Source: Bettongia penicillata ogilbyi (Eukaryota > Chordata > Mammalia > Diprotodontia > Potoroidae). From it: a stretch of 64,000 bases of DNA. Below, one piece after another: positions 41,673-52,105 of the stretch; the first letter of the stretch is position 1; every line of letters begins with the position of its first letter. Below the pieces are notes generated by a model that made no database searches, was not told the DNA's origin, and saw only the letters and a program-made list of their open reading frames with translations. The position numbers and the translations under genes were made by a program. The stretch is taken from NCBI GenBank assembly GCA_023548195.1, contig JAJHZJ010000009.1, positions 6,780,215 to 6,844,214 on the forward strand, read 5' to 3'.

Positions 41673-41737
41673 ACTACAGAGGGTATTCAAAAAATCATGG
41701 GGCAGTATTGTGCCTTCTGACTTTTTGGGGTCCCTGG
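41673..41737. mobile_element. possible mariner-type MITE
   Basis: The left end cagagggtattcaaaaaatc and the inverted right end ccagggaccccaaaaagtca form a short inverted repeat like that at 1649. Confidence 0.35.
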
Positions 41738-42080
41738 TGTTAATTTTTTATTCTCCCTCCTCTGCTTTATACCCTCCATGGATCCCTGCTCCGTACTTCC
41801 TCCCTACCACGGGAGATTTTCCCAGTCATCTTGGAGTCTACCAATGCAGACCGATGGTTGAGGGGACTCTTGCCAGCGTTCCCTATAACTAAGTGACCAG
41901 CTGGGCGTTATTGATCATTCTACCAGGACTGTAGTAGCAGAGAAAGGAGTCCTGAGGAATGATTAAGTGTTCTTCACAAGTTGTAGGAGACAGTAGGGTT
42001 TCCCTTACAGTGTTGCATTTATCATAGTGAAATTTTTCCCATTCTACTTACAGACTTCTTTTCCATTGTAGCTCAGAGGA
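41738..42080. other. unassigned DNA
   Basis: A 60-codon ORF (41710-41892) without a domain. Possibly a decayed LTR. No ends were found. Confidence 0.4.
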
Positions 42081-42082
42081 AA

Positions 42083-42308
42083 GATTACTGGAATGCCTGG
42101 CACATAACAAGTGCTATATAAATGTTAGTTTTTTAGTATTAGTATCTGGCCCCAATTTCATGTTGGTTAACGTAGTTGTAGGAACTTAGGAATGACCTTA
42201 ATCCTTCTGAGCCTCTGTTTTCTCATCCATAAAATGGGGATAACTCTGTTACTTCACAAGATTATGAGATGGGGCATATAAGTAGCTCTACAGAAATGTA
42301 TTATTTGA
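42083..42308 (+). mobile_element. MIR SINE fragments
   Basis: A tail piece (atgcctggcacataacaagt) is followed by ttttctcatccataaaatgg and its own tail. Confidence 0.75.
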
Positions 42309-42575
42309 TTTTTCTAATTTAAAGTTTTTATTAATGTTTTTTGCTTTTATATAATAGCTGGTTTTCTTTTCCACCCTTTCTTATTCTCTCTCCTTCCCCA
42401 CTCCTACTGAACTTTTCCTTGAAATAAAGAAAAACAGTTGACCAAAGCAAATAGACACGGAGACCCTATCTGATAGTATAGGTAACTCTTCCATACTTAG
42501 AGTTCCTCCCCTCTCCCTACAGAGGAATGAGGTACATACAATTTTTTTGACATAGGTAATAAACACTTATTAGAA
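42309..42575. repeat. unclassified interspersed repeat, family U copy 2
   Basis: Same layout as 5160-5390: aaagtttttattaatgtttt, a CT-rich stretch, 'ttttccttgaaataaagaaa' and a terminal 'ctacagaggaatgagg' block. Confidence 0.4.
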
Positions 42576-43278
42576 TGAATTGAATCGATTCATCATTTAG
42601 AAAATATTTACGGGAGGGTTTTCTTCCTTTGCCTAGTCATCGTGCGTCTGGATACCCTTATCTGTCCCCTCTTCCGACTCATCTTGGAAATAAAGTAGCT
42701 AACAGACAGATCACTCCACTGCCAATGGGGCTGCATCACCTGCCAACGATAAAAGGGAACCCATTTGTCTTCTTCCCTTCTCATCTGGTGCGTGGGCAGA
42801 AACATGGATTGCATTGGGATTTATAGCCGACTGGCCACACTAAACAACCTAGACATCTGAGAAAGTAATCCAGTCCCTGCCCAGCTGGGCTTGAATGCAA
42901 GCTGTCCTTTATACCTTTCCAAGGGACTTGGGTGTGAACTATAATTCTCCCAATGGGGACATAGATAGAGAAGGTTATTATTTTTGTAAAGCGTAGGGTA
43001 TTTGTTATGCACCGACTCTAATGTGTCCGTCAACCAGGTCTTCCTTTAATTGAAAAAAGGAGTTTCCACCATAGTGCTTGAGTTCCTTTGCCAATTGAAA
43101 TAATTGCAATTGACCTGGGTTTTGTCATCATATAATTGAAATATTCATATTTGAGCATTCTCACTATGTGAGGCATGAAGCCTTTGTTTCAGCCTGTTGA
43201 TAGACCTTTTTTCTTTACAATGTATTGTGGAACTGCTTTATTTAGTTGACTGGTTGGTTTATTGTGGTATTATGGGGG
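42576..43278. other. unassigned DNA, locally CpG-rich
   Basis: About eleven CpGs fall between 42587 and 43030, dense for this window. Overlapping ORFs of 65-70 codons on both strands have no domains. It could be a younger LTR or a regulatory element. Confidence 0.4.
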
Positions 43279-43522
43279 GGGGCAGCATGGTGCCATCAGG
43301 AAGGGCTGGGCTGGGGATCAGGAAGACTCACCTTCCTGAGTTCAAATTTGACCTCAGACACTTACTAGCTGTGTGACTCTGGGCAAATCCCCTAGTTCTG
43401 TTTGCCTCAGTTTTCTCATCTGTAAAATGAACCAGAGAAGGCTCAGAATGGCAAACCACTCCAGCATCTTTGCCAAGAAAACCGCAAATGGAGCTGGACA
43501 AGACTGAAAAACAAATGAAAAA
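43279..43522 (+). mobile_element. SINE A, near full length
   Basis: It reads gggcagcatggtgccatcag, acttactagctgtgtgactc and caccactcc-type accactccagcatctttgcc. Confidence 0.92.
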
Positions 43523-43529
43523 ATGGAGG

Positions 43530-43912
43530 CATAGTAGCATAGGATTAGAAATTACACTACAGTACTGAATTCAGAATTAGGGACCGGAGTTCAGACCTGT
43601 GTGACCTTGGCTATGTCCCTTCACCTCTCTTGGATCCAATTTTCTCATTTGTAAATTTAAATTTATTTATAACATAAATTAAATGTATAAATTTAAACAA
43701 GATGACTAATAAGGTTCTTCTAGCTCTAAATCTGATTGTAGGATGCATTAGATGGTGAAGGCAAAGCTAGGAGTCAGAAGTCTTGGGCCAAGTCTCTGAC
43801 AATTACATGCTGTATGACCTTGAACAAGTAATTTAATTTCACAAAAGCTCAAAATGAAGAGATTGAGGGATCCTAAGATCTCTCGCCACTTTAAATCACA
43901 TGATCCTATGCA
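43530..43912 (+). mobile_element. two MIR3-type SINEs in tandem
   Basis: The first ends ttcttctagctctaaatctg (AT-rich insertion at 43655-43700). The second reads gtatgaccttgaacaagtaa and ends atcacatgatcctatg. Confidence 0.7.
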
Positions 43913-43924
43913 ACCACCTTCCAT

Positions 43925-44235
43925 GAAGGCAGGAAAAGAACCAGACATTTATTAAGTACCTACTTATTATATAAACAACCACCCATTAAGCACTGACCCT
44001 ATGGGGTCAGGCATTATGCAAAGCGCTCTACAAATGTGTTGTCATCTGATTCTCATAACACTCCTGGGAGGTAGGTATGGTTGTTATCCCCATTTTATAG
44101 TTGAGGAAAATAAGATAAACCAAGGTTTTAAGTGACTTGCCCAAGGCCACACAGCTGTTAAATGTCTGAGGCTGCATTTGAAATCAGGTCCTCCAGACTC
44201 AAGGCCCAGTGCTTGATCCAATGCAGAACCTAGTG
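43925..44235 (-). mobile_element. MIR SINE, full length
   Basis: It reads acatttattaagtacctact, caaagcgctctacaaatgtg, cctgggaggtaggtatggtt, ggccacacagctgttaaatg and cagtgcttgatccaatg. Confidence 0.88.
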
Positions 44236-44319
44236 GTCGCTAATCTTGTAATGTGCTACAAGTACCTATCACAGTGCTATACAGTCATTCCCCGGGCGTA
44301 AGGCATTGGTTATTTACCA

Positions 44320-44465
44320 AAGATATCACAGGATTATAGTCAGAGAACTTGAAGGGGCTTCAGAGGTTAAGTATTTTAAACCCCTTATTTTATAGAAGTC
44401 ACGTAGGCTGTAACTGGCAGAGTCAGGATTCTAACTCAGGTTCCTTTTATTCTACCACAAAGTTC
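44320..44465 (-). mobile_element. L3/MIR3-tailed SINE
   Basis: It reads caggattatagtcagagaac, then ttttatagaagtcacgtagg and attctaactcaggttccttt. Confidence 0.65.
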
Positions 44466-44476
44466 TGATGTCAGTC

Positions 44477-44776
44477 CAGACCTAAGCCTGTGACAAGAGA
44501 ACTTGTCGGGAACAGCAGTAGATGTGTCACAGTAGAGGATGTGGACAAAGAAGGCTGTGGGAGCTCCGAACAGGCTGGGTGGACAATGGAAGGGACTTTA
44601 GAGCTGCTCGGGAAGTACCTGGTGCCCAGACCTAAGCCTGTGACAAGAGAACTTGTCAGGAACAGCAGTAGATGTGTCACAGTAGAGGATGTGGACAAAG
44701 AAGGCTGTGGGAGCTCAGAACAGGCTGGGTGGACAATGGAAGGGACTTTAGAGCTGCTCGGGAAGTACCTGGTGCC
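44477..44776. repeat. 150-bp tandem duplication, two units
   Basis: Units 44477-44626 and 44627-44776 differ at two bases. The 150-bp length keeps reading frame, so ORFs cross both units on each strand (plus 44490-44783, minus 44471-44698). The plus frame gives a 50-residue repeat with ...VEDVDKEGCGSSEQAGW. No family was recognised. It may be a minisatellite or part of a larger repeat. Confidence 0.95.
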
Positions 44777-44954
44777 CAGCTGACATTGACAGAATTATAG
44801 TGAGACATATTCCTTAAGGGAATCATTGTTCATTGTGTTGTAAAAACACTCCTTTTGCCCCATCTCTGACTTTAACTAGCAAGTCAGGGATAAGAAATAT
44901 TTCTTGAATGGGGCGATGTTGATAGAGCAGGTGAGAAAGGAAAAGGTTTGAGCT

Positions 44955-45178
44955 ATTTGCTATGTTGTCCTTTAGTCATGTCTGACTCTTATTTAACTTA
45001 CTTAGAGTTTTCTTGGCAAAGATACTGCAGTGGCTTGCCATTAACTTCTCCAGCTTATTTTACAGATAAGGAGACTAAGGCAAACAGGTTAAGTGCTTTG
45101 ACCAGGATCACATAGCCGGTGCCTGAGTCCACATCTGAACTCATGAAGATGAGTCTTTTTCATTCCAAGACTACAGAA
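44955..45178 (-). mobile_element. SINE A
   Basis: It reads cctttagtcatgtctgactc, gcaaagatactgcagtggct and ggatcacatagccggtgcct. Confidence 0.88.
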
Positions 45179-45381
45179 TATACCAAGAATAAAGAACACT
45201 AGCTCTACATTCACTTCACTACCTTGGTCTTCTGGGAAATAATTATATTAGTTAAAAGAAAAGTTTCAAGTACTCAAAATTGTCAGAAATATCATTGTAG
45301 ATAATTGCAATTAGGTTTGAAAAAGATTTTGGAGATTGTCCAGTCTATCCACCCATTTTATAGATAAATAAATTGAGGCCC

Positions 45382-45578
45382 TTGGGGCAGCTAGGTGGTA
45401 CAGTGGATAGAGCACCAGTACAGGAGTCAGGAGGACCTGAGTTCAAATCTCACCTCAGACAGTTGACATTCACTAGCTGCGTGACCTTGGGCAAGTCACT
45501 TAACCCCAATTGCCACAAAACAAAGTTAAGTGCAAGTCATGTCATCATTTCTCTGATGGCAACGAAGGATGAACACAC
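45382..45578 (+). mobile_element. SINE B, short form, perfect target-site duplication
   Basis: Head and core are complete. cccaattgcc joins directly to acaaaacaaagttaagtgca, missing about 105 bp that full-length copies have. It is flanked by identical aaattgaggccc (45370-45381 and 45579-45590). Confidence 0.95.
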
Positions 45579-45602
45579 AAATTGAGGCCCAGAATGCTTA
45601 AG

Positions 45603-45860
45603 AGACAGGTATATGGCATAGTGCATTGAATGCTAGACTTGCAGTCAGAAAGATCTGGGTTTGAATTGTGCCTCAAACACTTACTACTTGTATAGGTTTG
45701 GGTAAATCATAACTTCTCAATCTCACTTTCCTCATCTATAAAGTGGGGATAGTGATAGCATCTCATGAGGTTGTTGTGAGAATCAAATGAGAAAATATAT
45801 GTAAAGTGCTTCACAAACTTTAAAACATTATGTAAGCTTTAGTTATTTATTACTGTGGTT
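45603..45860 (+). mobile_element. MIR SINE, full length
   Basis: It reads aagatctgggtttgaattgt, tttcctcatctataaagtgg and gaggttgttgtgagaatcaa. Confidence 0.9.
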
Positions 45861-45965
45861 ATTTTTATTTTGCCAAGTGACTTGCTCTGGTTACACAGAG
45901 CCAGGGAACCTAGGTGCCCTGACTTCAAATTCAGTGCTCTTTTTCCACGGTGACTATTACCGTGC

Positions 45966-46709
45966 TAATCTAGCTGTTCAAGTCCCCACGGGCCTGTGCT
46001 AGACAGCCCTTTGTTAATTTAATTCCATGTACCAGGCATATATAAAAGTAGGAAGACTCCATTGCTTAATAAAAAAGACGGCCTAAAATGGAGTCTTTTT
46101 ACAAATTCACACAGGCTGCCTCTGAGGTTTGATTTGACAGACCTGGGAAAGTTCCTTATTTCTGTCCCTCACTTCCCTATTCCGTGTCATTTTTGCATCT
46201 TTCTACCTCCCTCTACACACTCAGTGCTTTCATCTTGCTCTCAGAAAATCAATCTAATAAACCTCTTCCAAAATTCTTGGAATGACAATGTTAAACCCAA
46301 AAGAATAACTCTCTAGTGGTGGAATTTCAAACACCACAGTACATTGAAAGAGGCAAATACTTTGGACAAGAAACTCATAGTCCAATATGAAATTAAACTC
46401 CCACTGAAACAGTTTTTGGTAGCCCAGTGATATATCTTGGGGACATATGGCATGCCATATACCCAGATGCTTTCTTTCAGGATTCCTTGATGAACTAAAG
46501 CTTTCTTGAGCATGATGCCAACTCAGCATCAAAGAGAGGTGAAAGACAACTTTGGGCTTACATGCTCTATGTGAAGAAGGCCAGTTGGGAAGTTCTATCA
46601 CCAAATGATTTCTCAGATACGGACTGCCAGTATAGAAATATTCAGAGAAAGAGACGATCTCTTAGAATGCCTGACGTTCAAAGAAAATGGAACCTCAGGA
46701 GCGACTGTT
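45966..46709. other. unassigned DNA with LTR-like signals and a 116-codon minus ORF
   Basis: TATAAAAG at 46041 and AATAAA at 46256 are spaced as in an LTR, but no terminal repeats were found. The minus ORF 46254-46604 has no recognised domain. A 16-bp perfect palindrome lies at 46445-46460. Confidence 0.4.
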
Positions 46710-46947
46710 CCTGAATTGTTCAGTTGTTCCATTATGACTGATTCTTTATGGGGTTTTCTCTGCAGGGATACTGGAGTGGTTTGTCATTTCCTTCTCCAAC
46801 TCATTTTACAGATGAGGAAACTGAGGCAAACTGGATTGAGTGACTTGCCCAGGGTCTCACAGCTAGTTAGTGTTTGAGGCTAGATTTGAACTCAGCTTCC
46901 TCCTGATGCCAGGCCCAGTACTCTATCCACTGAGCCACCTAGCCCTA
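46710..46947 (-). mobile_element. SINE A, full length
   Basis: It reads ttgttcagttgttccattat, ggatactggagtggtttgtc, cagatgaggaaactgaggca and actgagccacctagcccta. Confidence 0.93.
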
Positions 46948-47137
46948 CTTTGGTCACAAAGCAGAGAAGGTTATACAGATCAGCCCAATGAATAGGATTC
47001 ACTTAGTGCTGTGACAAGACTGATAATTATAGCAGAGTTATCATTTAAGTAGATCAATAAGAGTTTGCTTCTATCATTTAAGAAAGTCTGAAATCTACGG
47101 AAATATTAGTTACCATTACTATTACTATATTACTGAG

Positions 47138-47275
47138 AGGCATCGTACCATAATGGGAGGTCAGAAACAGGTAAATTTGGGTTTTAGCTCCTCCTCTGAC
47201 ATATTCTACTTGGACAAGTCACTTAACCTCTTGGTGTCCCTAGATAGCTCCCTAAACTGCAGAACAGGTATTCTC
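47138..47275 (+). mobile_element. MIR SINE
   Basis: It reads acaagtcacttaacctcttg preceded by an eroded head. Confidence 0.65.
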
Positions 47276-47328
47276 CTTTAATCGGGGGGGACTCTCTCAC
47301 TGGTAAATCACAAGTCCAGGCAAACAAC

Positions 47329-47357
47329 TACCACCACCACCACCACCACCACCACCA
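47329..47357. repeat. (CCA)n microsatellite
   Basis: Nine to ten uninterrupted ACC units. Confidence 0.97.
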
Positions 47358-47374
47358 TCAAACAAACCTCCAAA

Positions 47375-47570
47375 TTAATATTAATATAACACATTAAAGT
47401 TTGCAAAACACATTATTTCCTGGGAGGAGTCCTGTGAGGTAGGAGCTAGAATTTAAACTATCCCTAGTTTGTAGATAGAGAAACTGAGGCTCAGGCAGTA
47501 ATGAGACTTGCCTTTCATTATACAACATAGGTTGAATTTAAACCTTTGCATGCAGCCCCATCCATCAGCC
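47375..47570 (-). mobile_element. MIR SINE
   Basis: It reads aagtttgcaaaacacattat, cctgtgaggtaggagctaga and agatagagaaactgaggctc. Confidence 0.8.
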
Positions 47571-48555
47571 TTTCTAAGCGCTGTTATTTTGAATTTCCAC
47601 TTTTTGAGCTTTCTTTAAGAGAAGAGTGGAAACTTCAAATGCTTTAGTAGGAATTCCTCTCCTTTCCTCACCCAGTGGCAATTGATGCTCTCTGACAGAT
47701 CTGACTTTTGTTTTTAATGAGGTCTCAAAAAAATGCCTCTGTGTTTCTTACATTTTTCAGCAGAAATCTAGGGATGTTTTGCATTGAGTTCATGGCTAAA
47801 CTAAGAGTGGAATTCTCTCAACTTCATCCTGCTATCTGACTAGAACAAGCTTCTTAGGCAGGTGAGCTGCAGGGCAAGCCACCACCTGGGAGTAATGACA
47901 GCCCTTTGGGCATCTCTGTGTCTGGGTTCATGGAGACCTGAAGTTTTCTCAAGTGCCTGCTCCTCCCTAATAACTGGTTAGCAGTCATTCATCAGAGTCA
48001 GAAAGCTGCCTGGTACCTTTCCCTTCCTTCTCCCTCCCTCTCCTCTACCTCATTGCTATGGAGACCAGTCAGCTTCTCCACCACATCCACCACAATCATT
48101 TCAGACAGTCAAAGATTATGACAGGATAAAATATTTTCCCCATGTTTAATTATCATGTGTTTTAATTTGTAGTCATCAGGAGAGTGGTGGATTAGAGGTT
48201 GTGAAGCTTCCAGAGAAAAACAGCTTCTAAAAATACAAGTGTCGCTAGCATGATGGGCTGGATTCTGAGAAAAGAGGTCTGCCACGCATTCACGTGCTTG
48301 GAAAACAACATGATAATTATAATATGAATTGCTGCTGGAGCCCAGAGAACAGATGATTCGGAATGCTCACAACATCCATCTACTCAATGAGATGTAAAAG
48401 GAAATGGTACAGACTTGAAAATATTTTTCCCAGTCTATCCAGTGGAGACACACTGGCAGCAAATGTACATAACCTCCACATTATATTTTGCTCATGGGGC
48501 AGAGTAATAATTGCATTGGGATAATTGGAGGGGGATGGGAGGTTATTGACCCTTT
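47571..48555. promoter_or_regulatory. repeat-free block, candidate conserved non-coding element
   Basis: Nearly 1 kb without a recognised repeat, rare in this window. Several ATTA/TAAT homeodomain cores cluster around 48145-48180 and 48310-48330. A CACGTG E-box is at 48291-48296, and TGACAGG is near 48119. No ORF of interest. Regulatory function is inference. Confidence 0.3.
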
Positions 48556-48559
48556 TGGA

Positions 48560-48728
48560 TATGCCCAGGCTTACATATCTCATTTGTGTATAGTTATTTG
48601 CGTTTGTCTTCCCCATTAGACTGAACTTGAGGGAAGATTATTTTTTGTCTCTCTTTGCATCTCTAGTGTTCCACACAGAGCTTGGCACATAGCAGGTGCT
48701 CAATAAGCAAATGCTTATTGACTTGAGT
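48560..48728 (+). mobile_element. LINE-2 3' end
   Basis: It reads ccccattagactgaacttga, then gcttggcacatagcaggtgc. Confidence 0.85.
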
Positions 48729-48936
48729 AGCTGGAAGTCCTTCCACTGCACATATTCATCCAGTTACTTACGAGGTGGAAAGGTAACGTTTTCTGAGGCA
48801 GGTCAGGATCTGATTGGCAGAACATGAGACATTGAGCTGTTTGGATGGAATGTTCCTTTTTTTTTTTTTTTTTTGGTGGGGAGTGAAATGTGACATGAGT
48901 CTTTTTGGTTTATAGCCACCTCTCAATTTTGACCAG

Positions 48937-49165
48937 AGTATCATAGACTTTTAAGGTTCATTTCATCTTTCAAATGGCCACTTCTGTTACTCTACTGCAT
49001 GTACAATTAGTTGTCCAACTTCTGTCTGAAGACCCGTATCTAAGGCAGCCCATTCCCCTGTTGGAAAGCTCTAAGCATTAGAAAATATTTTGCTTATAAT
49101 AAGGCAAAATCTGCTTCTTTGTAACTAGGACCTCTTTGATCTAGCTGTGTCCTCTGGTGCTAAAT
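48937..49165 (-). mobile_element. CR1/L3 3' end
   Basis: It reads gtatcatagacttttaaggt, cagcccattcccctgttgga and atctgcttctttgtaactag. A T18 run lies just before it (48858-48875). Confidence 0.8.
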
Positions 49166-49189
49166 GATTGCCCAAGTCAATAGGAATGC

Positions 49190-49365
49190 TAAAGGAAAAT
49201 GTCACAGAGATGTGGAAATTTAAATCCAGACTAGTTAATCCAATTCCCTCTTTTCATAGATGAGGAAACTGAGGTCCAGAGAGGTTATAAATAATTGTGC
49301 AAGTTGGTAACAGATCTGAGATTAGGTTCCAGGTATCCTGACATAGCCTAAATTTCAGTGGCCTG
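49190..49365 (-). mobile_element. L3/MIR3-tailed SINE
   Basis: It reads tcatagatgaggaaactgag, gtccagagaggttataaata and ctgagattaggttccaggta. Confidence 0.78.
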
Positions 49366-50375
49366 GGAAAAAGCCCTAGTTAGCCTTGCACTGGTTACTG
49401 CTTTACTCTGTTTCAACAACATCATTTATCCTCCTGGTCATAAAAGCCTCATTGTTGAAGATTTCACTGTATTCGGTATGGGCATCTTTATGGGGAATCT
49501 CAGATTTAGACTATGATGGCCTTAAACACTTTAAATTTCTAAATATATTTCCTTAAAATAGCTGTCATATTATCAAATTGAAGTGCTAGAGTTATTGGGG
49601 GAAGGGGAATGAGAAGTCCGATTAAACCTGTTAATTGCCCATTTATTTCAGTCACATCTCCTGAGAGAGCTGCTTTTGAATGATTATGTGAGCTCTGGAA
49701 ATGTTATAATTAGTCAACTTGTTTGGGCCTCACTATTCCACCACAAGAATCATTAACTGTAAATTATTATGATTAACAAGTGAGAAGTAGAAATATGAAT
49801 AACCAGCTTATCTGTGTTATGTAACAAATCCTGGAGATGATTATTTCTGAAAGGATTTTCCTTTGGCCAACAGGTTATAGTGAAACTTTTGGGTTGGCCA
49901 TGGTATTCTAGCATCGCTCAGGGATTGTTACAAACAAAGCAGGGGAAAAGGGAAGTGTCTGTTCCCGAAGGCTTGTCTTGAGTCATCCACAGATCACTGG
50001 GGCCACTCATTAGTTCCTGACACAGAAAGATCTTTTATGTTTTGTTTGCTTCCTCTTCCAACTCAACAGTCTCCCACTGTAGCCCTAAGTCTCTGGTCAA
50101 AACCGATTCAGCAGGAAAACACATGAACCCAGAATAAGTCATACATTGTAGTTTCTAAATTATTCACATTTCTAAAGTCTCTCAGTAGTCAACAATGCTG
50201 ATGGATTGCTGTCTAACTGGTGTTATGGCTGATGTGGGAAATAGGCATTGAACCACTATGGATCATTGGTCAGCCATGTTTTTAGTCTTCTCTTGTAGAT
50301 TCCTTTGTCCTCAAACTCGCAATGCCCCCTCTGTTGCCCAATACATTTTCAACAGATTTCAACATTTTACTGTTT
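49366..50375. promoter_or_regulatory. low-repeat block, candidate conserved non-coding element at 49540-49930
   Basis: No repeat was recognised over about 1 kb. The sub-block 49600-49860 is dense in TTAAT/ATTA cores (for example cctgttaattgcccatttat and gtaaattattatgattaaca). Function is inference. Confidence 0.28.
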
Positions 50376-50377
50376 GA

Positions 50378-50462
50378 CAAAGCTAAAATGTCTTTTAAAA
50401 ATGCTTGTATCTCCAGCACCTAGCTCAATGCCTCACACATAATAAATGTTTAGTAAATGTTC
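50378..50462 (+). mobile_element. LINE-2 3' end
   Basis: It reads cttgtatctccagcacctag, then cacacataataaatgtttag. Confidence 0.75.
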
Positions 50463-50674
50463 CCCTGAGGTAATAATTAATGGAAGGTCTAATAACAATC
50501 CAACAGCTGCTTTGGTTGGCAGAAAACAAAGAAACTGGGGGCCAGGTTTCAATATGGCACTTGTCAAGCAGTGATTGGAGTACTGGGCCAAAGGTCAAAC
50601 CCAATGAGAGGTAATTGGCAGTTCAGTAGGGAGACTAGAAACATGAATCAGTTCAAACTAGGTTGTCAACAGAG
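50463..50674. other. unassigned DNA
   Basis: Nothing was recognised. Confidence 0.5.
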
Positions 50675-50912
50675 AGATGTCCTTCAGTTATGTATGACTC
50701 TTTGTGATCTAATTTGGGATTTTCTTGGCAAAGATACCCTAGAGGTTTCCTTATCCAGATCATTTTACAGATGAGGAAATTGAGGCAAACAGGGTTAAGT
50801 GACTTGCCCAGGGTCACACAGCTAGAAGTATCTGAGGTTGGATTTGAACTCAGGAAGATGAGCCTTCCTGATTCCAAGCCCAGTGCTCTAAACTCTGTGT
50901 CACCTAGATGCA
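50675..50912 (-). mobile_element. SINE A, full length
   Basis: It reads gtccttcagttatgtatgac, cattttacagatgaggaaat, gtcacacagctagaagtatc and gtgtcacctagatgc. Confidence 0.92.
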
Positions 50913-51174
50913 ACAGGTGGACAGAAACTGAAGCAGAGTTGAGAAAGAAATGATGAGACAAGCCAAGGCACCAGGAAAATAACAAAAGCCCAACAGATCC
51001 AGTAACAGTTTTGTACTAAATGATAGCTTGCTGTATTCACTATATCTTCAAGTGTTGTACCTTTGTATAGTTGGGTGGCCATTTTCATTTGTCATATGCT
51101 TCTGTCTACAGAATTCTCAATTTTCAGAATCTGGGGAGTGGCTAGAAATCTTTTAGTCTGGAACTCAGAATTTA
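50913..51174. other. unassigned DNA
   Basis: Nothing was recognised. Confidence 0.5.
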
Positions 51175-52105
51175 TGAAGGGAAGTAGTATGAAATGAGAT
51201 TGAAAAGGAAGGTCTGATTACAGAAGGCCTGAAACTCCAATTATGATTAATTCTACAGGGAAGGGAGAGCCTTGAAGGGTTTTGAGCCAGGAAGTGATCT
51301 CTCCTGGTCTGTGCTTTATGAAAATTTATTTAGTCAGCTTTGTGGAAGATGAATTGGAGAAGGAAGAGAGTAGGGATAGGGAGACCAATTAAGAAGCCTT
51401 TGTAGGTGAGAGGCAGTGATGGTTTGGGCTAGTGTAGTGATGAGAAATCAGTCAGCTAGCATTTTTTCAAGCACCTACTATAAGCAAGTAGGTGACTCAG
51501 AAATCAAACCTGGCCTCACTTACTAGCTGTGTGACCCTGGCAAGTCACTTAACCCTGCTTTCCTTAGTTTCTTCATCTGTAAAAATGATCTGGAGAAGGA
51601 AATGACAATGCACTCCAGTATTCTTGTCAAGAAAATCCCAAATTGGGTAATGGACACAACTCAAAAAAAATGACTCAGCAATGACAGCAACAAAAATACA
51701 GATCAGGCACTGTGCTAAGTGAGGGGATACAAAAGAAGGCAAAAAAGAGTCCCTGTTCTCAAGAAGCTCATAGTCTAAAGAAGAACACAATATGTCAGCA
51801 GCCATGTACAAATAAGATGTGTACTTCATAAATTCGGGGTAGTCTTGGATGTACAAATGTTAAGGAGGATTCTTTGTGTAGAAGGTGGGATGAGAGATGT
51901 GGAGGAGAAATGCACAACACCTGGTAACTGACTGGATATGGGAGATGAGAGAGAAGAGTCAAGAATGGTGTGGAGGATGTAGGTGCCCTTTATAGAAATT
52001 TGGGTGGTGTAGAGGAGAGGCAAGCTTAGCAGAGATGATAGAGGGTTTTGCTTGGACATGTTGAGTTTTTTAAGCCATCTAGGAGTAGATATCCAGCTGG
52101 AAATT
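51175..52105 (-). mobile_element. LINE-2 antisense segments interrupted by SINE A
   Basis: 51175-51450 matches an upstream L2 part (gagccaggaagtgatctctc). From 51450 the 3' end appears. After the SINE it continues at aggcactgtgctaagtgagg, and at 51895-52105 with gttttgcttggacatgttga. Segment order shows at least two copies. Confidence 0.85.
51490..51692 (+). mobile_element. SINE A
   Basis: It reads cttactagctgtgtgaccct, gtttcttcatctgtaaaaat and gcactccagtattcttgtca. Confidence 0.9.

Larger units (their letters stand above)
45300..45965 (-). mobile_element. L3/MIR3-tailed SINE host with two nested insertions
   Basis: Host text appears at 45325-45381 (attgtccagtctatccaccc), at 45591-45602 and at 45873-45965 (caagtgacttgctctggtta). 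It is split by a SINE B and a sense MIR. Confidence 0.75.

Noticed and set aside
44471..44783. ORFs across the 150-bp repeat as a confirmed gene
   Set aside because: A stop-free unit with length divisible by three gives ORFs on both strands automatically. Kept only as a finding.
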